Under the pieces are notes generated by a model. That model was not told where the DNA came from. It did not search any database and was given only the letters and a program-made list of their open reading frames with translations. A stretch of 64,000 nt of DNA from Longibacter salinarum. GTDB lineage: Bacteria; Bacteroidota; Rhodothermia; Rhodothermales; Salinibacteraceae. The stretch covers positions 124,001-188,000 of the forward strand of contig NZ_PDEQ01000007.1 of assembly GCF_002554795.1 (NCBI RefSeq), in the 5' to 3' direction. The position numbers and the translations under genes were made by a program. Shown here piece by piece: positions 1 to 8,961 of this stretch. Position 1 is the first letter of the stretch. Each line of letters starts with the position of its first letter.

Positions 1-2
1 CC

Positions 3-659
3 CTCAGCTTTTTTGGGTCGGAAACCCTCCGCGACTACAAGAAAACGCACCTCACCTTCGAGCCGCTCGACGCTCCAGACTTTGCAGACGCGATCACGGA
101 CGTGTTCGAGATGTACGACTGGGAAATCACGCAGGCGCAGCTCAACCTGCTGGACAGTCACGACATGGGGCGGGCCCTGTGGATCATGGGCGAGGATACA
201 GATGCCCTTCGGCTGTCGGTCCTGTTCCAGATGACCGTTCCGGGCGCTCCATGCATTTACTACGGCGACGAAATCGGCATGTCCGCCGGCGACGATCCGC
301 ACTGCCGCGAGGCGTTTCCGTGGGATGAGCACGACACGTGGGATGAGGACCTGCTGGAGCATTACCGGAACGCCGTCGCCCTCCGGCACGACCACGAGGT
401 TCTGCGGACGGGGAGCATCGACATCTTTTACGCAGAAGAGAGCGTCATCGGCTTTCGGCGAGAACTGGATGATACCGTGGCGATCTGCCTATTTAACGCG
501 GGACCGTCATCGGCCGTCATCGACCTCGATGCAGAGGATGTCGGGGTGCCGCTCCGTCGCTACGAATCCGCCTGGCCAGAAGGCGATGCGCCGCTGGATC
601 TAGACGATGGATTGGTGACCACGACGCTGCCGGCGCAATCCGCGCGGATCTGGACTTGA
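3..659 (+). CDS. GH13 alpha-amylase-family glycosidase, C-terminal part
   Basis: The last 218 residues of a glycoside hydrolase whose start lies before the window. The reading frame is open from base 3. The motif NLLDSHDMGRAL near residue 47 of the fragment matches conserved region IV of GH13 enzymes (the His-Asp next to the active site). PGAPCIYYGDEIGM, which follows, is the usual end of the GH13 barrel. The remaining residues form a small beta-rich C-terminal domain. The family hydrolyses or rearranges alpha-1,4/1,6-glucans. The convergent glucan phosphorylase next door suggests a glycogen or maltodextrin role. Exact specificity (cyclomaltodextrinase, neopullulanase, amylase) cannot be fixed from this fragment. 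Confidence 0.9.
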   Translation, partial: LSFFGSETLRDYKKTHLTFEPLDAPDFADAITDVFEMYDWEITQAQLNLLDSHDMGRALWIMGEDTDALRLSVLFQMTVPGAPCIYYGDEIGMSAGDDPHCREAFPWDEHDTWDEDLLEHYRNAVALRHDHEVLRTGSIDIFYAEESVIGFRRELDDTVAICLFNAGPSSAVIDLDAEDVGVPLRRYESAWPEGDAPLDLDDGLVTTTLPAQSARIWT

Positions 660-745
660 ATATAGTTCAGAGTTCAGGGTTCAGAGTTCAACGTGTTAAC
701 GCATCAACGCCCCAACGTTCTAACGCTCCAACGCGTCAACGCCCA
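660..745. repeat. short degenerate intergenic repeats (TTCAGRG and AACGNN types)
   Basis: After the amylase stop codon, four to five heptamers of the type TTCAGAG/TTCAGGG/TTCAACG run head to tail. They are followed by a second quasi-periodic tract built on AACGC/CAACG words (about 690-745). Similar heptamer tracts recur at 5571-5629, 5846-5873, 6024-6053, 7952-7993 and 8961-8974. They look like slippage-prone non-coding spacer DNA. Confidence 0.8.
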
Positions 746-780
746 CCGCATTTCGCATTTCAAATTCCGCATTTCGCACT

Positions 781-816
781 AAAAAGCGCCGCCTCCCCGG
801 TCGGGAAAGGCGGCGC
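781..816 (-). terminator. rho-independent terminator of the glucan phosphorylase gene
   Basis: Read on the minus strand, a 9-bp perfect stem (GCGCCGCCT at 786-794 against AGGCGGCGC at 808-816) is followed directly by five T. It sits 30 bases beyond the phosphorylase stop codon, in the right orientation for it. Confidence 0.85.
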
Positions 817-845
817 GAATGCTCAACCGGGTATGGTAGAGGCGA

Positions 846-2918
846 TTAGCTCTCGACCGGCTCCGGGAGGTACATTCTGTTGACGTAGTCGATCACCATG
901 CGCTTGGCCGAGAACGGAGCGGGGAGGCCGGTCATGACCTCGCGCATCATGTTCACCCATTCTGTCGGGACGCCGTAGGCGTCGCGATCGTAGAACGTCG
1001 GGATGACGCTGTTCTCCAGCTGTTCGTAGAGCGATGCGGCATCCTCGCGATCCTGCACGGCAGGGTCTTCGGTGCCGTAGTCGCCCGAGGGCTGCGGGCC
1101 GATCGCCCAACCGTTCTTGCCTTTGCCGGTGTCGCCGTCGAACCCTTCCGGCCACCAGCCGTCGAGGACCGACAGGTTGAGTCCGCCGTGGGCCGCGATC
1201 TTCTGGCCCGACGTTCCGGATGCTTCGAGCGGGCGACGCGGGTTGTTCAGCCACACATCGGAGCCGGAGACGAGCATCCGGCCGATCTCCATGTCGTAGT
1301 TCTCCAGGAAGATGACGTTGCCTTCGAAGCCGTCCTGCTTGCTGATCTCGAAGATGCGCTGGATGAAGCGCTTGCCGCCGTCATCGGCCGGGTGGGCCTT
1401 GCCGGCGTAAATGAGATGTACCGGACGGTCGGCTTGCGAGAAGAGGGCGCGGGCGCGTTCGAGATCGCTGAAGATCAGCGGGGCGCGCTTGTACGTGGCG
1501 AAGCGGCGCGCGAAGCCGATCGTGAGAGCATCCGGATCGAGTTCCGGCGTCATCGGGAGGCTCTGCGTGCGCACCTTCGTATTGATGTAGTCGTGCAGGC
1601 GCGTGCGGAGCATCGTGCGGTACTGCCACAGAACCTCGTCGTCGAGGTCCGCCAGGGCGTGCCAGGCGTCTTCCTCGTGGCGCTTATCGAGCCAGTCGCC
1701 GCCCAGGTGATCCGCGAGAAAGTCGCGGGCGGGCTGACACGTCCAGGTCGGCAGGTGGACACCGTTTGTGATGGAGCCGATCGGTACATCATCGAGCTCG
1801 CGGTCCGGGTACATGCCTTCCCACTGCTGGCGTGCGACGTGACCGTTCAGCTTCGATACGCCGTTGGAGGCGCGGGCCATCTTCAGGCCGAGAACCGTCA
1901 TGGTGAACGGCTCCGAGTGGTCGCCCGGGTGGACGCGGCCATACTTCATCAGTTCGTCGACGGACAGGCCGAGCGACTCGCGGAAGGTGTTCATTTCCTT
2001 CGCGAAGAGGTCCGGGCTGAAGCGGTCGTGTCCGGCCGGAACCGGCGTATGCGTCGTGAAGACGCAGTGGTCGCGGACCCACTGTTCAGCTTCGACGCGA
2101 AGCTCGCCCTGCTCCAGGCGTTCGCGCAGGAGCTCGAGCATGAGGAACGCGCAGTGGCCTTCGTTGGCGTGGTAGACATCCGACTCGATGCCCAGCTCGC
2201 GGAGGAGACGCAGGCCGGCGATGCCGAGCACGACCTCCTGGCGAATGCGCTGCTGGTTGCCACCCTGGTAGAGGCGACGGGTCAGCTTGCGGAGCTCCGT
2301 CGGGTTGGCGTCGAAGTCCGTGTCGAGCAGGTAGAGGTCCGTGCGACCGAGGTTGAGCTTCCAGGCGCGGACGTGAATCGGCTGCTCTCCCGCATGCACA
2401 TCGATGATCAGGCGGTCGCCGTTCTCGTCCGTGACGGGCGTCACCGGATGATGGTCCGGGTTGAGCGGCTTGTACGTGGCCTGCTGCCATCCGTCCGCAT
2501 CGAACGACTGGTGGAAGTAGCCTTCGCGCAAGAACATACCGACCGCCGTGAAGGGAAGGCCGAGGTCCGAGGCTGCCTTCGTGTGGTCACCGGCGAGCAC
2601 GCCGAGTCCACCGGAGTAGAGCTGCATGCTTTCGTGCAGGCCGTACTCCATGCAGAAGTAGGCCGTGCGCGGGGCATCATCGAAATGCGGCTCCTGGTCC
2701 ATGTACGTCTGGAACTCATCGTACACGGAATCGACATCCGACTGAAACTCCGCGTCATCCAGAACATCCTCGTCGGCTGCGGCAAGCGCTGCCTTTGGAT
2801 TGTTGTCGGTCTGCGCGTAGATCAGCGGATTGAGCTGTTCGAACAGCGTCCGGGCTTTCGGACTCCAGCTCCACCACATGTTGCCGGATAGAGCGTCGAG
2901 CTTTTCGCGGGTCGTCAT
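846..2918 (-). CDS. glgP: alpha-glucan phosphorylase (GT35)
   Basis: A PLP-dependent enzyme that removes glucose from glycogen or maltodextrin as glucose-1-phosphate in the cytoplasm. At about 690 residues it fits the shorter non-classical (Thermotoga/mycobacterial-type) phosphorylases. The PLP-binding region EASGTSGQK is present, with the Schiff-base lysine near residue 573, followed by GLNLSVLDGWW. The N-terminal NMWWSWSPKAR and the TAYFCMEYGLHE segment are also typical. The chosen start (MTTREKL) follows an AT-rich stretch. In-frame starts at 2960 and 3032 would add 14 or 38 residues, of which the outermost look unlike the family. The gene converges on the GH13 gene, which probably acts on the same substrate. 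Confidence 0.93.
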   Translation of the reverse strand: MTTREKLDALSGNMWWSWSPKARTLFEQLNPLIYAQTDNNPKAALAAADEDVLDDAEFQSDVDSVYDEFQTYMDQEPHFDDAPRTAYFCMEYGLHESMQLYSGGLGVLAGDHTKAASDLGLPFTAVGMFLREGYFHQSFDADGWQQATYKPLNPDHHPVTPVTDENGDRLIIDVHAGEQPIHVRAWKLNLGRTDLYLLDTDFDANPTELRKLTRRLYQGGNQQRIRQEVVLGIAGLRLLRELGIESDVYHANEGHCAFLMLELLRERLEQGELRVEAEQWVRDHCVFTTHTPVPAGHDRFSPDLFAKEMNTFRESLGLSVDELMKYGRVHPGDHSEPFTMTVLGLKMARASNGVSKLNGHVARQQWEGMYPDRELDDVPIGSITNGVHLPTWTCQPARDFLADHLGGDWLDKRHEEDAWHALADLDDEVLWQYRTMLRTRLHDYINTKVRTQSLPMTPELDPDALTIGFARRFATYKRAPLIFSDLERARALFSQADRPVHLIYAGKAHPADDGGKRFIQRIFEISKQDGFEGNVIFLENYDMEIGRMLVSGSDVWLNNPRRPLEASGTSGQKIAAHGGLNLSVLDGWWPEGFDGDTGKGKNGWAIGPQPSGDYGTEDPAVQDREDAASLYEQLENSVIPTFYDRDAYGVPTEWVNMMREVMTGLPAPFSAKRMVIDYVNRMYLPEPVES

Positions 2919-3592
2919 TCGATCTGAAAGATTATTTGGGCTAAACGATGTACGGCGCATGGCGATAAGGTCGCCGTTCAGCCGCACGAAGACATGCGTG
3001 CCGGGCCCCGCCCGTGTCAGCACGGGTGCCAAAGCGACGTACAGAATTCGGGCGCGCGTCTATCCGCGACCCGAGATAGCGTGTGTAGGCTGCAAGCACA
3101 AGGGAAAGAGCAGACGGTGATGTCAAACCTCCGTCGAGCCAAACCCGCTTGCAGCAGAGTGGGTGTGCGTGGATGGGCGATACAGGTGGACTCGGAGGAC
3201 GCCGCATGTAACTACATTGCGCACGCCCGGGTCGTGTGCTAGTGAACCACACCGAACCGGCGATCCCTGGTTTCGCGCACACCTTCACGTTCTATCAACA
3301 GGTAATCATGATTCGGCTTCAATCGATGGAATTCAAGCAGTCTGGAAGAAGAATCGACGGGTTTCCAGTGCAGTACTGGATCGAAAGCGCTTCCACGGTT
3401 ATAATTCTTCGATTGTGAATAAGTCCACGTTCAATTTACATCCGCAGGAAGCGTCAAAAGGTGTCGTCATTGCTGCTTCGGTTTTGGAAGAGAGATCGTA
3501 GACGGACGATCGCTTCCCTTGAACCTCAGTCGACTGCTCGCGTAGCCCTGTGCGGCGAAAATCTCGTGGTTGTCTGAGAAACCGTTCTTCCG
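2919..3592. other. intergenic region, divergent promoters
   Basis: About 670 bases between the divergent phosphorylase and TonB-receptor genes, so it should carry both promoters. I see no convincing gene. The BtuB-like neighbour prompted a search for a cobalamin riboswitch, and its conserved core was not found. Confidence 0.5.
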
Positions 3593-5560
3593 ATGTATCA
3601 CCTTCTCCCTTCTCTTCGGGTCGCCGTCCTTGCGGCGAGCCTGCTCGTGTTTGTCTCTAGCCGGTCTGTCGCAGCTCAGTCCGACGACACGGCCGAACGC
3701 GACACCTCCGAGGTCGCGATGTACGTTCAGATGCCGGATTCGGTCGTCGTGACCGCCTCCCGCTATGCCGAGCCCAGCCAGACCACCGGCCGCCGCGTGC
3801 AGGTGTGGACCCGTCGTGATATTGCGGAAATGCCGATCACGACGGTCGATCAGCTGCTGGAGGTGACGGCGGGACTGGACGTGCGCTCTCGCGGTGCCTT
3901 CGGCGTGCAAAGCGACCTGTCGCTTCGCGGCTCCACGTTCAACGGTGTACTCCTGTTGGTCGACGGTGCGCGCGTCAACGATCCGATGACGGGGCACTTC
4001 CTGATGGACATCCCGATTCCGCTGCCGGAGATCGAGCGGATCGAGGTTCTCCGCGGCCCGGCGACGGCCCTCTACGGCCCGGATGCGCTCGGTGGCGTCG
4101 TGCAGATCTTTACGCGAGCGGCGATGGCCCCCGTTCAGAATACAGAGAACGGCGTGGGCGGTGATGTCATCGGTCAGTACGGCGACTACAGCCTGTATGG
4201 CACCGAAGGACAGCTTCGCGTGGCCAGGGAGCACTGGCGCATCAGCGTCGCAGGGACCGCGCAGGGATCGAACGGCCAGCCGATTACGAACGACCAGGGC
4301 GACGTCATCGAAAGCTCGCGCGGCGAGGAACGAACGGATTTTGAGCGCTACGCCGGGACAGCCGCCGCCAAGACCAAGCTGGGCGACGGGTCGATCTATG
4401 CTCGCATCGGCATCGACGATAGAGATTTTAGCGCCTATCACTACTACGCTGTAGCGGGCGACACCGCGCGCGAATCCACGCAGACGCTGTGGGCACAGAT
4501 CCGTGCGCAGGGCGATCCGCGAGCCGACACGCGGTGGACGGCGCAGGTGGCGAGTAAGCTGCACGACGATAATTACCGGTACAACCCGCAGGCGTCTCCC
4601 AGCATCCACACCAGCCGTCTGACGACCGTGCAGGCAGAGGTCTCACGCACCCTTTCTCCAGAGTGGACCGTCAACGGCGGGGTGTCCGGACAGGTCCGCG
4701 GCATCGACTCGAATACGCTCGGCGACCGCGCGGACGTGGCGGGCGGGGTCTTCGCCAGCGCACGGTATCGTCCGACGAAGCCATTCGTTTTGAACGGAAG
4801 CCTGCGACTCGACGGCGACCCGCTCTATGGCCTGGAGCCGACGCCCCAGCTCTTCGCATCGTACTCGCTAAGTACCGTGACGCTGCGCGCCGGCGTCGGG
4901 CGGGCCGTTCGCGCACCGAACTACGTCGAGCGCTACATCGACCTCCCGACGACGAAGGGCAGCCCCGACCTGAACGCCGAGCGAAGCTGGTCGGCCGAGG
5001 CGGGGACCGATATCTACGTGACGCCGGAACTGACGCTTCGCCTGACGGGCTTCGGGCGCCGCACGACCGGACTTATCGACTATGCGAAAGTTGACGAAAA
5101 CGACGCGGCCTACGTCGCTCGTAACCTGAATGAGGTGGAAACCCTCGGCCTCGAAACCGAGGCATCGTTTCGTCAGACGATCCAGGGCGTCCGCGTGCTG
5201 CTCGATGGGAGCTACACGCTCATGGATCAGACTCTGACCTCGCAGCGGCCGGTTGCTGATGCAAGGTACGCCCTCTCCAGCCCGCGACACATGCTTCAGG
5301 GCCGGGCGGCGATTTCGTACGGCCAGATCACCGGCAGCGTCAACGCGTCGTATCTCGACCGGACGGGCAACCGCGAGATCCCGACCGACCACTACGGATT
5401 GATCCACGTCCGTCTCGCCTACGGATGGCAGATGACCGAAGGCAAGCACGTCGCCGTGTCCGCCGAGGTCCGCAACCTGCGCGACCGCGAGTACTCCGAT
5501 GTCCTCGACGCGCCGATGCCGGGCCGGACGTTTCTCGTTAGCCTCCGTTTCTGGCTGTAA
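3593..5560 (+). CDS. TonB-dependent outer-membrane receptor, BtuB-like
   Basis: A 655-residue outer-membrane receptor that would import a scarce ligand using TonB energy. A signal peptide covers about residues 1-29, ending at VAAQ. A TonB-box-like stretch, DSVVVTASR, is near residue 50. The plug domain follows, with TTVDQLLEVTAGLDVRSRG, LRGSTFNGVLLLVDGARVN and IERIEVLRGPATALYGPDALGG. The rest is a beta-barrel ending in an aromatic residue (FLVSLRFWL), as expected for BAM-inserted proteins. Size and plug resemble the vitamin B12/small-molecule type rather than SusC. There is no SusD partner, and no riboswitch was found to confirm cobalamin as the ligand. Confidence 0.9.
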   Translation: MYHLLPSLRVAVLAASLLVFVSSRSVAAQSDDTAERDTSEVAMYVQMPDSVVVTASRYAEPSQTTGRRVQVWTRRDIAEMPITTVDQLLEVTAGLDVRSRGAFGVQSDLSLRGSTFNGVLLLVDGARVNDPMTGHFLMDIPIPLPEIERIEVLRGPATALYGPDALGGVVQIFTRAAMAPVQNTENGVGGDVIGQYGDYSLYGTEGQLRVAREHWRISVAGTAQGSNGQPITNDQGDVIESSRGEERTDFERYAGTAAAKTKLGDGSIYARIGIDDRDFSAYHYYAVAGDTARESTQTLWAQIRAQGDPRADTRWTAQVASKLHDDNYRYNPQASPSIHTSRLTTVQAEVSRTLSPEWTVNGGVSGQVRGIDSNTLGDRADVAGGVFASARYRPTKPFVLNGSLRLDGDPLYGLEPTPQLFASYSLSTVTLRAGVGRAVRAPNYVERYIDLPTTKGSPDLNAERSWSAEAGTDIYVTPELTLRLTGFGRRTTGLIDYAKVDENDAAYVARNLNEVETLGLETEASFRQTIQGVRVLLDGSYTLMDQTLTSQRPVADARYALSSPRHMLQGRAAISYGQITGSVNASYLDRTGNREIPTDHYGLIHVRLAYGWQMTEGKHVAVSAEVRNLRDREYSDVLDAPMPGRTFLVSLRFWL

Positions 5561-5570
5561 ACGGCTAGTT

Positions 5571-5873
5571 CAGAGTTCAACGTTCAGGGTTCAGCGAACA
5601 GTTCAAAGTTCAGGGTTCAAGGTTCAGGGCTAGGTACCGGACAGTTTGATTCCACCACGGAATGGTTCCGTGCGACTTCGAGAAACGGACCGCGTCAGCC
5701 TCACACGTCTCGGAAACGAGGCGTCATCGTCGAGAAATGACGCACTCTCACACTCCCATACCCACATACTCCCGTCCATGTCGGAGCAGCCGCGCCGGGG
5801 AATGTCGAAGTGACGCAAGTACCAGCGAAAGTGTCCGGTAGCTAGGGTTCAGGGTTCAAGGTTCAGGGTTCTC
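5571..5873. repeat. TTCAGGG-type heptamer array, interrupted by a MITE
   Basis: Head-to-tail heptamers (TTCAGAG, TTCAACG, TTCAGGG, TTCAAAG, TTCAAGG) occupy 5571-5629 and resume at 5846-5873. The intervening 208 bases are a separate element that appears to have inserted into the array. Confidence 0.8.
5634..5841. mobile_element. MITE-like element with CTAG target duplication
   Basis: A 208-bp non-coding segment with terminal inverted repeats: left GTACCGGACA, right end reading CTACCGGACA on the other strand. It is bounded on both sides by CTAG (5630-5633 and 5842-5845). Removing it together with one CTAG restores a continuous heptamer array. It encodes no transposase, so it would depend on one supplied elsewhere. 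No other full copy was seen in this window. Confidence 0.65.
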
Positions 5874-6023
5874 TTGCTATCCGGTCGTTCCGCATGTGTC
5901 GAAGGGGTGAGCGTGTTCTGTGGGCGATCTCATGATAGAACGTGAGATTGTTGCATCTCCTCGCTCGATGTACGCCGACACGTTCATCGTTTGCTGCGTT
6001 GCTCGACCTCAGCAGCAATAAAC

Positions 6024-6053
6024 GTTGAACTCTGAACTCTGAACTTTGAACAG
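6024..6053. repeat. heptamer array in the opposite orientation
   Basis: On the plus strand this reads GTTGAAC/TCTGAAC units, the reverse complement of the TTCAGAG/TTCAACG heptamers found elsewhere. It lies about 110 bases before the DUF4019 gene. Confidence 0.7.
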
Positions 6054-6165
6054 CGTGGTCCCCGGTCGGTATGTTCGACTGTATGTGGCGCCAGACCGCT
6101 GCCGTAATCGGTCGTTTCTGGTCGGCGCTCGCTTCATTTTCTCCCTTTATAGTTGCTCAATGCAT

Positions 6166-6672
6166 ATGAAACGCATCGTGCGCAGTACGTTTGCTTTCGC
6201 AATGAGTCTTCTTCTTTTCGTCGGAGCGCCGGTTATGGCCCAGGATTCTGGGGCGGCGACCGACACGGCAGCGGCCAAGGAGTCGGCCCGCGCAGTCGCG
6301 CAGGAATGGCTGAAAACCAACGACGAGGGTCAATTCGATGCCAGCTATCAGGCTGCGGCGTCGATGATGCAGGACCAGGTCGAACAGAAGGTCTGGGCGC
6401 AGAAGAACAAGCAGAAGCAGAGCCAACTCGGCGACGTGAAGTCTCGCGAGTTCGCCGAAGCTCAGTATCGTGAGTCCCTACCGCAGGTGGAGGGCGGTCC
6501 GTTCGTCGTGATTCGCTACGAGGCCGAGTACAACCCCGCCACGTTCAACGAGGTCGTTCTGACGACTCAGGAGGACGGCGAGTGGAAGGTAGCTAGCTAT
6601 GCTGTGCAACCCATGCGTCCGGCCGCTCCGCCGCAGGGCGGTAACGGTGGACCGGGAGGAGGCGGCAAGTAA
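6166..6672 (+). CDS. DUF4019 domain-containing exported protein
   Basis: A 168-residue protein with a signal peptide (MKRIVRSTFAFAMSLLLFVG, cleavage likely after PVMAQ). The body carries AREWL/EGQFDASY-like features and a C-terminal FVVIRYEAEYN...EDGEWKVASY strand pattern typical of DUF4019, whose role is unknown. The tail is a Pro/Gly-rich linker ending GGPGGGGK. A start two codons upstream (6160) is possible, and a longer reading from 6046 would bury the signal peptide. The gene stands alone and has its own terminator. Confidence 0.8.
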   Translation: MKRIVRSTFAFAMSLLLFVGAPVMAQDSGAATDTAAAKESARAVAQEWLKTNDEGQFDASYQAAASMMQDQVEQKVWAQKNKQKQSQLGDVKSREFAEAQYRESLPQVEGGPFVVIRYEAEYNPATFNEVVLTTQEDGEWKVASYAVQPMRPAAPPQGGNGGPGGGGK

Positions 6673-6726
6673 CGCCACCCTTGTTCCCGACAACCGGTTG
6701 CGACGAGCAGCCGGCCGAACGGTTTA

Positions 6727-6765
6727 CGACCCTCGTCTTCCTAACCGAAGGCGAGGGTCGTTTTC
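6727..6765 (+). terminator. rho-independent terminator after the DUF4019 gene
   Basis: A 9-bp stem, CGACCCTCG (6727-6735) with CGAGGGTCG (6752-6760), followed by TTTTC. It lies 55 bases after the stop codon. Confidence 0.85.
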
Positions 6766-7083
6766 ATTCATCGAGCCGTTGTGATACTGAACCCAAATGA
6801 TCGTGCCCGGATGCCGTGCATCGGATATGGGGTCGATTCGATCGAAAAAAGTAAGAGACGCAGGAATCAACGTTTTCTGGCACCTTCAAGCCTGCGAAAC
6901 GCGTCCACAGACGATCGTGACCCCGACATTGTCATTTGGATTTGGTATGAGGTGGGAAAAGGTCGATTTTCCTGGCGATTCTGAGGATTCGCCTTGCGAA
7001 CGTGAGGAGACGCTGGTTTCTTGGCATGAAGATGATGTGATCGTCAGGTCCGCCGGATTGTCTCACTTAGTCGCCCGAGAGAA
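6766..7083. other. intergenic region
   Basis: About 320 bases between the DUF4019 terminator and the acetamidase gene. An open frame covers part of it but has no recognisable features. Nothing else is evident. Confidence 0.4.
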
Positions 7084-7953
7084 ATGAAGGAGCACGTCAT
7101 TACCACAGAGCATCGCACGGCCACCTTCAATCGAGAACACGAACCGGCGATGCAGATCGAGCCGGGAGATGTCGTGACGTTCGAGACCGGGGACGTCGCC
7201 TACGAGCGGCTTCATAGCGGCGAGTCGGTCGAAGACATCGGCCTGGAAACGTTCAACTTGGTGACGGGGCCGGTGGCTGTGAACGGAGCCGAGCCCGGCG
7301 ACGCGCTCGTTATTGACGTTCTGGATGTCGAAATCCGGCGCGCGTGGTCGGTGTGGATGCCGGAGTTCGGCGGACTCGGCAAGCGGACCGGCGAGACGAG
7401 GACGCGGCAGATCAACATCGAGGGCGATGAGCTTCGAATCAGCGACGAGCTGACCGTGCCGCTCGAGCCGATGATCGGATGCATCGGCGTGGCGCCCGCG
7501 GAGGGAGAGGGATCGACCTTTCAGCCGGCCTACCGCTTCGGCGGCAACATGGACCTGCGCGAGCTTTCCCCCGGTGCGACGATCCGGCTTCCCGTCGAGG
7601 TCGATGGGGGACGCCTGTCGGTAGGCGACCTGCACGCAGCGATGGGGCGAGGCGAGCCGACGTGGGTCGCTATTGAAGCGGCGGGGCGGGCGCGCCTTCG
7701 CGTGGGACTGGAGAAGGACGCCGCACCCCCGACGCCGCGCGTTCGCATCGGCACCACGACACTCTGTATGGGCATCGCCGACACGCTCGAGGAAGCCCAC
7801 CAGTCGGCCCTCGACCAGGCGTTTGACCTGCTGATCACGCAGCACGGACTCGACCCGTTCGACGCGAACGCCTACGCCAGCGCCCGGGTCGGCATGCGCC
7901 TCGGCGGACCCTGCTGCCCGATCGTCATGGCCGAAGTCCCGGATCCTGTTTAA
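7084..7953 (+). CDS. acetamidase/formamidase family amidohydrolase
   Basis: A 289-residue cytoplasmic enzyme of the FmdA/AmdA family, which hydrolyses small amides such as formamide or acetamide to the acid and ammonia. Family hallmarks are the NLVTGPVAVNGAEPGDAL segment (near residue 60), GCIGVAPAEGE, the GGNMD stretch, and SVGDLHAAMGRGEP near residue 180. The last corresponds to the conserved GDLH metal/active-site region. Length is normal for the compact members. It is monocistronic, with heptamers and a MITE behind it. The true substrate cannot be read from the sequence. Confidence 0.9.
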   Translation: MKEHVITTEHRTATFNREHEPAMQIEPGDVVTFETGDVAYERLHSGESVEDIGLETFNLVTGPVAVNGAEPGDALVIDVLDVEIRRAWSVWMPEFGGLGKRTGETRTRQINIEGDELRISDELTVPLEPMIGCIGVAPAEGEGSTFQPAYRFGGNMDLRELSPGATIRLPVEVDGGRLSVGDLHAAMGRGEPTWVAIEAAGRARLRVGLEKDAAPPTPRVRIGTTTLCMGIADTLEEAHQSALDQAFDLLITQHGLDPFDANAYASARVGMRLGGPCCPIVMAEVPDPV

Positions 7954-7993
7954 GTTCAGAGTTCAGGGTTCAACGTTCAGGGTTCATCGTTCA
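7952..7993. repeat. heptamer array (TTCAGAG/TTCAGGG/TTCAACG)
   Basis: Four to five heptamer units start at the acetamidase stop codon, with the same words and orientation as at 660 and 5571. Confidence 0.75.
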
Positions 7994-8035
7994 ACGGGCT
8001 GCCGAATAACCTGAAGGGAATGCCACTGAGATCGT

Positions 8036-8068
8036 AAAAAAAAACCGTCGCACGGCCGTGCGACGGTT
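8036..8068 (-). terminator. strong palindrome with U-tract on the minus strand
   Basis: AACCGTCGCACGG (8043-8055) is followed immediately by its exact complement, a 26-bp perfect palindrome. On the minus strand it runs into nine T (8044-8036), the form of an intrinsic terminator. No minus-strand gene is recognisable just upstream of it, so its client transcript is unknown. Confidence 0.6.
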
Positions 8069-8192
8069 GGTGCCTTCGAAAACAACGAGGGCCGAGCACC
8101 GAACCGGAAAAGACGAGTCAGAACGGTCCTGAGGTGTTACCCGTGTTGCCGAGGCAGAGTGTTGCCGATGTTGCCGGGGCCACAGGGTTCAA

Positions 8193-8391
8193 AACCTGTT
8201 TGGCGGACAGCCTTCGGCACCCCAACGGTACGGACCTCCCGTTGGGCGGTCCTTGGGACGCTCTCAGCACAAGGCTTGGTTGATCCCGCGCATCGTGTCA
8301 ACTGCGTCCGTGCACTAAGATGACCAGCAGGCACATGACCAGGCATGAACGGCTGCATGTACTTTATCACGCTTCATCCGCCAAACAGGTT
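8193..8391 (+). mobile_element. MITE-like repeat, copy A
   Basis: A 199-bp element with long terminal inverted repeats: left AACCTGTTTGGCGGA, right ATCCGCCAAACAGGTT. Internal words shared with copies B and C include ACAGCCTTC, GGTTGATC, CGCGCA and CTGCGTCC. It is non-coding; the open frames across it are not conserved between copies. Confidence 0.8.
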
Positions 8392-8532
8392 GTCAGTGTT
8401 CAGAGAAGGAGCACCGGTCTTCCCGTGAGAGGTTCGCAATTCGAAATCCGCCCTTCGAATTTCCTCTCACACCCCCATACATTCTGTCCCCCCACTCACC
8501 CTTTCCCCCTTTCCCTTTCCCAAACGTCGCCT

Positions 8533-8961
8533 ATGCCGAACATACTCGAGCGTCTCCGTGAGCGCGTGCCTGCAGATGCCGACCTTCAGCTTCCGCCACC
8601 GTGCTACGAAGAGATGGAAGCCGAGGCGGTCTCGTTCGACGCGGGCGCTGAGGTTCTGGTCGTGCGGCTACCCGTCCAGCAGCGGTACCAAAATCCGCTC
8701 GGGCTGATGCAGGGAGGCTTCATCGCAGCCGCGATCGACAACACGCTGGGTCCGCTCAGTTTCCTCGTCGCCCCGCCGAGTGTCACGACGCAGATGTCGA
8801 CGCAGTACCTCCGCCCCGTTCCCCCGTCGGTCGACTACATTGAGGTCGAGGGCCGCGTCGCCGAGCGCGCAGGACGGCAACTCTTCCTCGAGGCCACCGT
8901 CCGCCTTCCCAACGGCAAAACCGCCGCCCGCGCCCAGGCGACGTGTCAGATACGGCGATGA
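8533..8961 (+). CDS. PaaI-like hotdog-fold thioesterase
   Basis: A 142-residue protein. The 4HBT signature appears as NPLGLMQGGFIAAAIDNTLGPL (about residues 55-76), where the GG and the Asp belong to the hotdog active site. MSTQYLRPVPPS and the EATVRLPNGKTAARAQATCQ ending are typical of PaaI-type thioesterases. The family hydrolyses acyl- or aryl-CoA thioesters, and the substrate here is unknown. I chose the start MPNILERL; a longer reading begins inside MITE copy A and is implausible. The gene sits between MITE copies A and B, which lie in direct orientation. Confidence 0.85.
   Translation: MPNILERLRERVPADADLQLPPPCYEEMEAEAVSFDAGAEVLVVRLPVQQRYQNPLGLMQGGFIAAAIDNTLGPLSFLVAPPSVTTQMSTQYLRPVPPSVDYIEVEGRVAERAGRQLFLEATVRLPNGKTAARAQATCQIRR

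Noticed and set aside
660-745. CRISPR array
   Set aside because: Repeat words are 7 bases long without unique spacers; no cas genes are in the window.
1188-2891. A 567-residue plus-strand frame opposite the glucan phosphorylase gene
   Set aside because: It is a mirror frame of a well-recognised enzyme in GC-rich DNA, with no family features of its own.
2919-3592. Cobalamin riboswitch before the BtuB-like receptor
   Set aside because: The conserved riboswitch core words were not found in the leader.
8137-8370. A 77-residue minus-strand frame
   Set aside because: It lies largely inside MITE copy A and is not kept in copies B and C.
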